This document shows, piece after piece, positions 5,431-8,817 of a stretch of DNA of 8,817 nucleotides; positions within the stretch are counted from its first letter, which is position 1; each line of letters opens with the position of its first letter. The notes beneath the pieces were generated by a model. It had not been told where the DNA came from, did no database searches, and worked only from the letters and a program-made list of their open reading frames with translations. Origin of the DNA: a bacterium (GTDB lineage Bacteria > Vulcanimicrobiota > CADAWZ01). The stretch is from contig JAKSUM010000037.1 of assembly GCA_024409025.1 (NCBI GenBank), forward strand, positions 1 through 8,817, read 5' to 3'. Position numbers and translations under genes: made by a program.

Positions 5431-6906
5431 GTGATCGATTTGACAATTAAACAGGAAAATCTTGAGAAGAGCGTAAAGCGCTGCAGGGAAAAGAATATCA
5501 TAATCCCGACATTCGAGCAGATGATAGACCCTTCAAAGACTCCTGAGCCTATAAAGAACAGACTGAAAAATCTTGGACTTTGGGATGTAGAGCCTACAAA
5601 CCTTTTCAGAATCACATGGCACAATGAGCCAGTGGAAAAGGGCGGACTTTTCGGCGGAGCAAACTACATAGAGCTTCCTTCAGCCCTTACAGGCGTGGAT
5701 GCCAGAATCATGTGCATGGTCGGCAAATATTTCCCGACAGGTGCCCATAAGGTCGGAGCTTCATTCGGATGCCTCGTCCCCAGACTCGTAACAGGTCAGT
5801 TTGATCCCACGTCCCAGAAGGCAGTATGGCCTTCAACAGGCAACTATTGCAGAGGCGGCGCCTACGATTCGGCTCTCCTCGGATGCGAATCGATTGCAAT
5901 CCTTCCCGAAGGAATGAGCAAAGAGCGCTTTGAGTGGCTTAAGACCGTTGCCGGAGAGGTCATAGCAACTCCCGGAACCGAAAGCAATGTAAAGGAAATC
6001 TATGACAAGTGCCACGAGCTTAATGCTACCAGAGGCACTGACATCTGCATCTTCAACCAGTTTGATGAAATGGGCAACCATCTGTGGCATCATGAAGTAA
6101 CCGGAAGAGCAATGGAAGAAGTCATAAAGAAAGAGATGAGGGAAGGCGACAATTATGCAGGACTCGTCGTCACTACCGGATCTGCCGGCACAATAGCCGC
6201 TGGAGACTATCTCAAGAAGCAGTATCCTACCAGCAAAATTGCCGGATGCGAAGCTCTCGAATGCCCGACCCTTATTTACAACGGCTTCGGCGCCCACAGA
6301 ATCGAAGGAATCGGCGACAAGCATGTTCCGTGGGTACACAATGTAAAGAATACCGATATGATCATCGCTGTTGCTGATGAGGACTGCATGCGCATACTCA
6401 GACTCTTCAACGAACCCGAGGGCAGAAAGTTCCTTATCGAGCAGGGCGTGGACGAAAAGATCGTCAACCAGCTCGGACTTATCGGAATCTCCGGAATTGC
6501 CAACATAATCGCTTCCATCAAGTTCGCAAAATACTATGAGCTTACCGGAAAAGACATCGTAATGACAGTTCTCACCGATTCGGCAGTCATGTACCAGTCA
6601 AGAATCAGAGAGCTCGAGGAAGAGCGCGGAAAATTCACCGCTACTGATGCCGCATACACTTATGCAGGCTCAATCGAAGGCCTCAAGATTGACCATGTTG
6701 ACGAGCTCAGCTACTACGACAGAAAGAGAATCCACAACCTCAAATACTACACTTGGGTTGAGCAGCAGGGCAAGACAGTCGAAGAGCTCAACAGACAGTG
6801 GTTTGACGAGTCATACTGGACTTCAATTATCGAGAAGAGACCTGAAATTGACAAGCTGATCAACGAATTCAATGATGCTGTCGGACTCCTCAAGGAACTC
6901 AAATAG
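5431..6906 (+). CDS. Fold-type II PLP-dependent enzyme, cysteine synthase-like, substrate unknown
   Basis: This 491-residue protein starts at GTG, with AGGAGG 9 bases upstream. It belongs to the cysteine synthase/threonine synthase/TrpB superfamily (PLP fold type II). The probable Schiff-base lysine is Lys107 in PTGAHKVGASFG. WPSTGNYCRGG (STGN at 135-138) matches the substrate carboxylate loop. TTGSAGTIAAG (250-254) is the glycine-rich phosphate loop. TVLTDSAVMY (TDSA at 382-385) fits the strand that contacts the pyridine nitrogen. It is about 150-180 residues longer than typical CysK, with an N-terminal lead of about 85 residues and a C-terminal extension from about 395 with a Tyr-rich DELSYYDRKRIHNLKYYTW. 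I recall long homologues in anaerobes annotated only as PLP-dependent proteins. A lyase or beta-replacement reaction on an amino acid is likely, but none can be assigned. It has its own promoter and terminator, and C-ending codons suggest strong expression. Confidence 0.9.
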   Translation: MIDLTIKQENLEKSVKRCREKNIIIPTFEQMIDPSKTPEPIKNRLKNLGLWDVEPTNLFRITWHNEPVEKGGLFGGANYIELPSALTGVDARIMCMVGKYFPTGAHKVGASFGCLVPRLVTGQFDPTSQKAVWPSTGNYCRGGAYDSALLGCESIAILPEGMSKERFEWLKTVAGEVIATPGTESNVKEIYDKCHELNATRGTDICIFNQFDEMGNHLWHHEVTGRAMEEVIKKEMREGDNYAGLVVTTGSAGTIAAGDYLKKQYPTSKIAGCEALECPTLIYNGFGAHRIEGIGDKHVPWVHNVKNTDMIIAVADEDCMRILRLFNEPEGRKFLIEQGVDEKIVNQLGLIGISGIANIIASIKFAKYYELTGKDIVMTVLTDSAVMYQSRIRELEEERGKFTATDAAYTYAGSIEGLKIDHVDELSYYDRKRIHNLKYYTWVEQQGKTVEELNRQWFDESYWTSIIEKRPEIDKLINEFNDAVGLLKELK

Positions 6907-6925
6907 TAATACATAGTAATATCGG

Positions 6926-6957
6926 AAAAAGCCGGGAGATTTTCTCTCGGCTTTTTT
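6926..6957 (+). terminator. Intrinsic terminator after the PLP enzyme gene
   Basis: GCCGGGAGA (6931-6939) pairs with TCTCTCGGC (6943-6951) around a TTT loop, with one G-U pair. The preceding AAAAA and the trailing TTTTTT extend the stem and give the U-tail. It lies 20 bases after the stop and separates this gene from the next. Confidence 0.92.
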
Positions 6958-7026
6958 AGACAGGATAAGACGGCTTTTCCATTGAATTTTTGTATGATTT
7001 TAAATTGAGGGGACTGTAATATTGGC

Positions 7027-8700
7027 ATGCTGAATTCCTATTCAATATCAGGCGGAACAATGACCGCCAATAATGAGCTTGAGATAAAGGAAAATGATAC
7101 CGGAGTCAGGATTATTGTTTCAAAGAACGGTATTTCCGCTGAAGGTAAAAAGAGCTTTTATCAGTCAAAATGCATTTTTTCAGTAAACCTGAAGCAGACT
7201 TCGTCAGCACCTGAAGCCTACTCCATTTATTTTGACTATGTTTCACCTGTCAGTCTTGACAGATATCTTGAGGACACGAAAAGAAAGCATTTGAGAAGCG
7301 AGGTTCTCCTGATAAAAAACATCTCGGATTCCGAGGCTGCTGAATATATACAGGATGAAATTGCCGAGCTTCTGAATATCGAGAAAAAAAACAATATTAT
7401 TAAGACAGAAGTTAAAGAGCCTGAAGACGACATTAAAGAGCCTGAAGACAAGGAACAGAAAAAGGATATTCTGGAGTCGATAAAGATGCGCAGCCGTGAG
7501 GAAAAGCTTGAAGCCATTGCGGAGTCTGAGTTCCGATCTTCAGAAGGCCATCTGGATATCCCGTTCTATAGCGGAACAGAATCAGTGACTCCTAAGAAAA
7601 AAAGGCTTTCACTCAATGCAATGATGTTTTCCGCAGAGAGAATCCTGTCAGATATCAGTCTTAAAAATTTTGATGTCCCTGATAATTTTAAGCTGAAATG
7701 CGTTCCTGAGGAAGGATATATTACGGTTCTCAGGGAGAAGCCTTATGAGGCAGGCTTTAAGGCAGATACCGAGAAGGTCGTTTTCTATGACGGCGAGAAG
7801 GAAAGCGTTATAAAGAAAAAGGACATAATACAGCTTTACTGTGATGAGACGCCTGTCGAGATTATTAAAGGCATTGATGATCATGGCAATGACGCATATA
7901 CCGCAAAAGAGATTGATAAAAAAGATGCCGTCGGAAATGTTTCAAAGCACAGGATATTCAATCTTTCCATATTTTATCTTGATAAGGACGGCAAGGAGTC
8001 AAAACAGGTCGTACTCTCGTCTTTCAGGCCTGAAGATCCTTCGGCAGCCAATAAGACATTCCGTCTGGATTCGGATCTGAAGATTCCCCCCCTCTATTTT
8101 TTCCGTTATATAGAACAGGAAGCCGAAAAAATTCTGGGAATTGCGGATGAGCCTGTTGACGGCGAAAGCTTTTACGACATGAAAAAAGGGGAGGATGCGG
8201 CACATCTTCCCGAGTACATAGAATATATAAATACAGGATCATCAAGGGAGTTCATTACAAAATGCGGCATAAAGGCATATATTAAGACAGCCGCCTGTAT
8301 TTTCTGTCTTGCCGCATTCGCCTGTCTCGGCTTCATGGCATTGGAGGTTGAAAATATACTGTTGGGCATAGTCTCTATAGGAATGATTGCATCCATGTTT
8401 TTTGCGTTATGGTCATTTGTTTTAAAGATGGACAGGGATTCCGCCCACTTTAAAGAGCATGAGATAATATTCAGCAGAAAGAACCTAATCGGCTGGAGCA
8501 ATATCCTTTTTAAGGGAGAATATTCAAAAATAAAGAACATATTCTCATTCGAGAAGCCGAACGACAGAAAAAGAAGGTTCTGCATAAAGACGGAATTTGA
8601 TGACGGCAAGGAAATCTCCATATTTAACGGAATAACGGCGGAACAGGCGGAATTTATGGTTGACAGAATGAATGAATTTCTTCATATAAGATATTGGTAA
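7027..8700 (+). CDS. Uncharacterised protein with two membrane segments and a possible PH-like C-terminal domain
   Basis: I do not recognise this 557-residue protein as a known family. Residues 15-115 are a mixed alpha/beta region. Residues 116-165 are highly charged and probably disordered, with two 7-residue repeats (VKEPEDD, IKEPEDK at 129-142). Residues 175-400 form a second soluble region rich in beta-like segments, ending in an acidic stretch. Two hydrophobic segments follow at about 418-437 and 443-465, then a tail of about 90 residues. The tail pattern (HEIIFSRKN, then YSKIKNIFSFEK, FCIKTEFDDGKEISIF and a final helix EQAEFMVDRMNEFL) resembles bacterial PH-like domains, which is inference only. 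No signal peptide is present, so both soluble parts may face the cytoplasm with a membrane hairpin between. The start is uncertain: GAGGGGA (7007-7013) is 13 bases from ATG 7027, while ATG 7060 has AGGCGG just ahead. It follows a terminator, so it needs its own promoter; only a TATGAT at 6993-6998 is visible. Confidence 0.8.
   Translation: MLNSYSISGGTMTANNELEIKENDTGVRIIVSKNGISAEGKKSFYQSKCIFSVNLKQTSSAPEAYSIYFDYVSPVSLDRYLEDTKRKHLRSEVLLIKNISDSEAAEYIQDEIAELLNIEKKNNIIKTEVKEPEDDIKEPEDKEQKKDILESIKMRSREEKLEAIAESEFRSSEGHLDIPFYSGTESVTPKKKRLSLNAMMFSAERILSDISLKNFDVPDNFKLKCVPEEGYITVLREKPYEAGFKADTEKVVFYDGEKESVIKKKDIIQLYCDETPVEIIKGIDDHGNDAYTAKEIDKKDAVGNVSKHRIFNLSIFYLDKDGKESKQVVLSSFRPEDPSAANKTFRLDSDLKIPPLYFFRYIEQEAEKILGIADEPVDGESFYDMKKGEDAAHLPEYIEYINTGSSREFITKCGIKAYIKTAACIFCLAAFACLGFMALEVENILLGIVSIGMIASMFFALWSFVLKMDRDSAHFKEHEIIFSRKNLIGWSNILFKGEYSKIKNIFSFEKPNDRKRRFCIKTEFDDGKEISIFNGITAEQAEFMVDRMNEFLHIRYW
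7412..7449 (+). repeat. In-frame tandem repeat inside the 557-residue gene
   Basis: The 17-base sequence TTAAAGAGCCTGAAGAC occurs identically at 7412-7428 and 7433-7449, with a 21-base period. It encodes two copies of the 7-residue (V/I)KEPED unit in a charged linker, which suggests recent duplication by replication slippage. Confidence 0.85.
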
Positions 8701-8717
8701 TCTGCAGGCAATATAAA

Positions 8718-8753
8718 AAAAACAGCCCCTTATTAAAAAGGGCTGTTTTTTTT
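8718..8753. terminator. Bidirectional intrinsic terminator at the right end
   Basis: AACAGCCC (8721-8728) pairs with GGGCTGTT (8740-8747), with A-runs before and T-runs after. The outer stem AACAGCC/GGCTGTT and its A/T flanks match those of the terminator at 3131. It serves the gene ending at 8700 and could also serve a minus-strand gene entering from the right. Confidence 0.9.
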
Positions 8754-8768
8754 ATATATTCCCGTTTC

Positions 8769-8817
8769 CTAATTTATGGCTCCTATTGTTCTGAGCATCT
8801 TTATCCATGAGGTTTTG
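8769..8817 (-). CDS. Possible C-terminus of a minus-strand gene, cut by the window edge
   Basis: On the minus strand from 8816 an open frame reads KTSWIKMLRTIGAIN and stops with TAG at 8771-8769, about 20 bases from the bidirectional terminator. This matches the convergent arrangement at 3116-3176. A second frame is also open to a TAA at 8754-8752, so the frame is not certain. Too little is present to name a product. Confidence 0.35.
   Translation of the reverse strand, partial: KTSWIKMLRTIGAIN

Noticed and set aside
8172..8621. Minus-strand open frame of 149 codons within the 557-residue gene
   Set aside because: It is antisense to the membrane hairpin and tail of a longer, better supported gene, and has no start signals.

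Overview
The window is bacterial chromosomal DNA of moderate G+C with AT-rich intergenic gaps. Shine-Dalgarno sites are clear for most genes, and there are two near-consensus sigma70-type promoters and U-tailed hairpin terminators. Nothing fixes the phylum. The gene types (thioredoxin, a uridine kinase-like P-loop protein, a clostripain-family protease, Sel1-repeat envelope proteins, a cysteine synthase-like PLP enzyme) fit a free-living or host-associated, probably anaerobic bacterium, but this is inference. I see no insertion sequence, phage gene, CRISPR array, tRNA or rRNA.

Layout. On the minus strand at the left are a thioredoxin (750-430) and, 2 bases after its stop, a uridine kinase-like P-loop gene (427 to beyond base 1) whose frame breaks just after the Walker A motif. 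Divergent from thioredoxin, and with a strong promoter, is an exported calcineurin-like phosphoesterase (895-1719). Next is a complete clostripain-like cysteine protease (1881-3116) with an unusual N-terminus. It ends at a bidirectional terminator facing a minus-strand Sel1-repeat protein with an N-terminal membrane anchor (4297-3176). Across an AT-rich 193-base divergent gap is a second envelope Sel1-repeat protein, which has a signal peptide and two zinc ribbons (4491-5306). A cysteine synthase-like PLP enzyme (5431-6906) follows, with its own extended -10 promoter, a leader hairpin and a terminator. A 557-residue protein of unknown function, with two membrane segments and a possible PH-like tail, lies at 7027-8700. 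It ends at another bidirectional terminator, beyond which a minus-strand gene may enter from the right.

How the genes relate. Most are separate transcription units, and only thioredoxin and the kinase-like gene look like an operon. Four products look envelope-directed: the phosphoesterase, the two Sel1 proteins and the 557-residue protein. The protease has no classical signal peptide. I find no recognisable defence, secretion or biosynthetic cluster. The points most worth a second look are the divergent Sel1 pair with zinc ribbons predicted outside the cytoplasm, the protease's N-terminus, the orphan PLP enzyme and the uncharacterised 557-residue protein.
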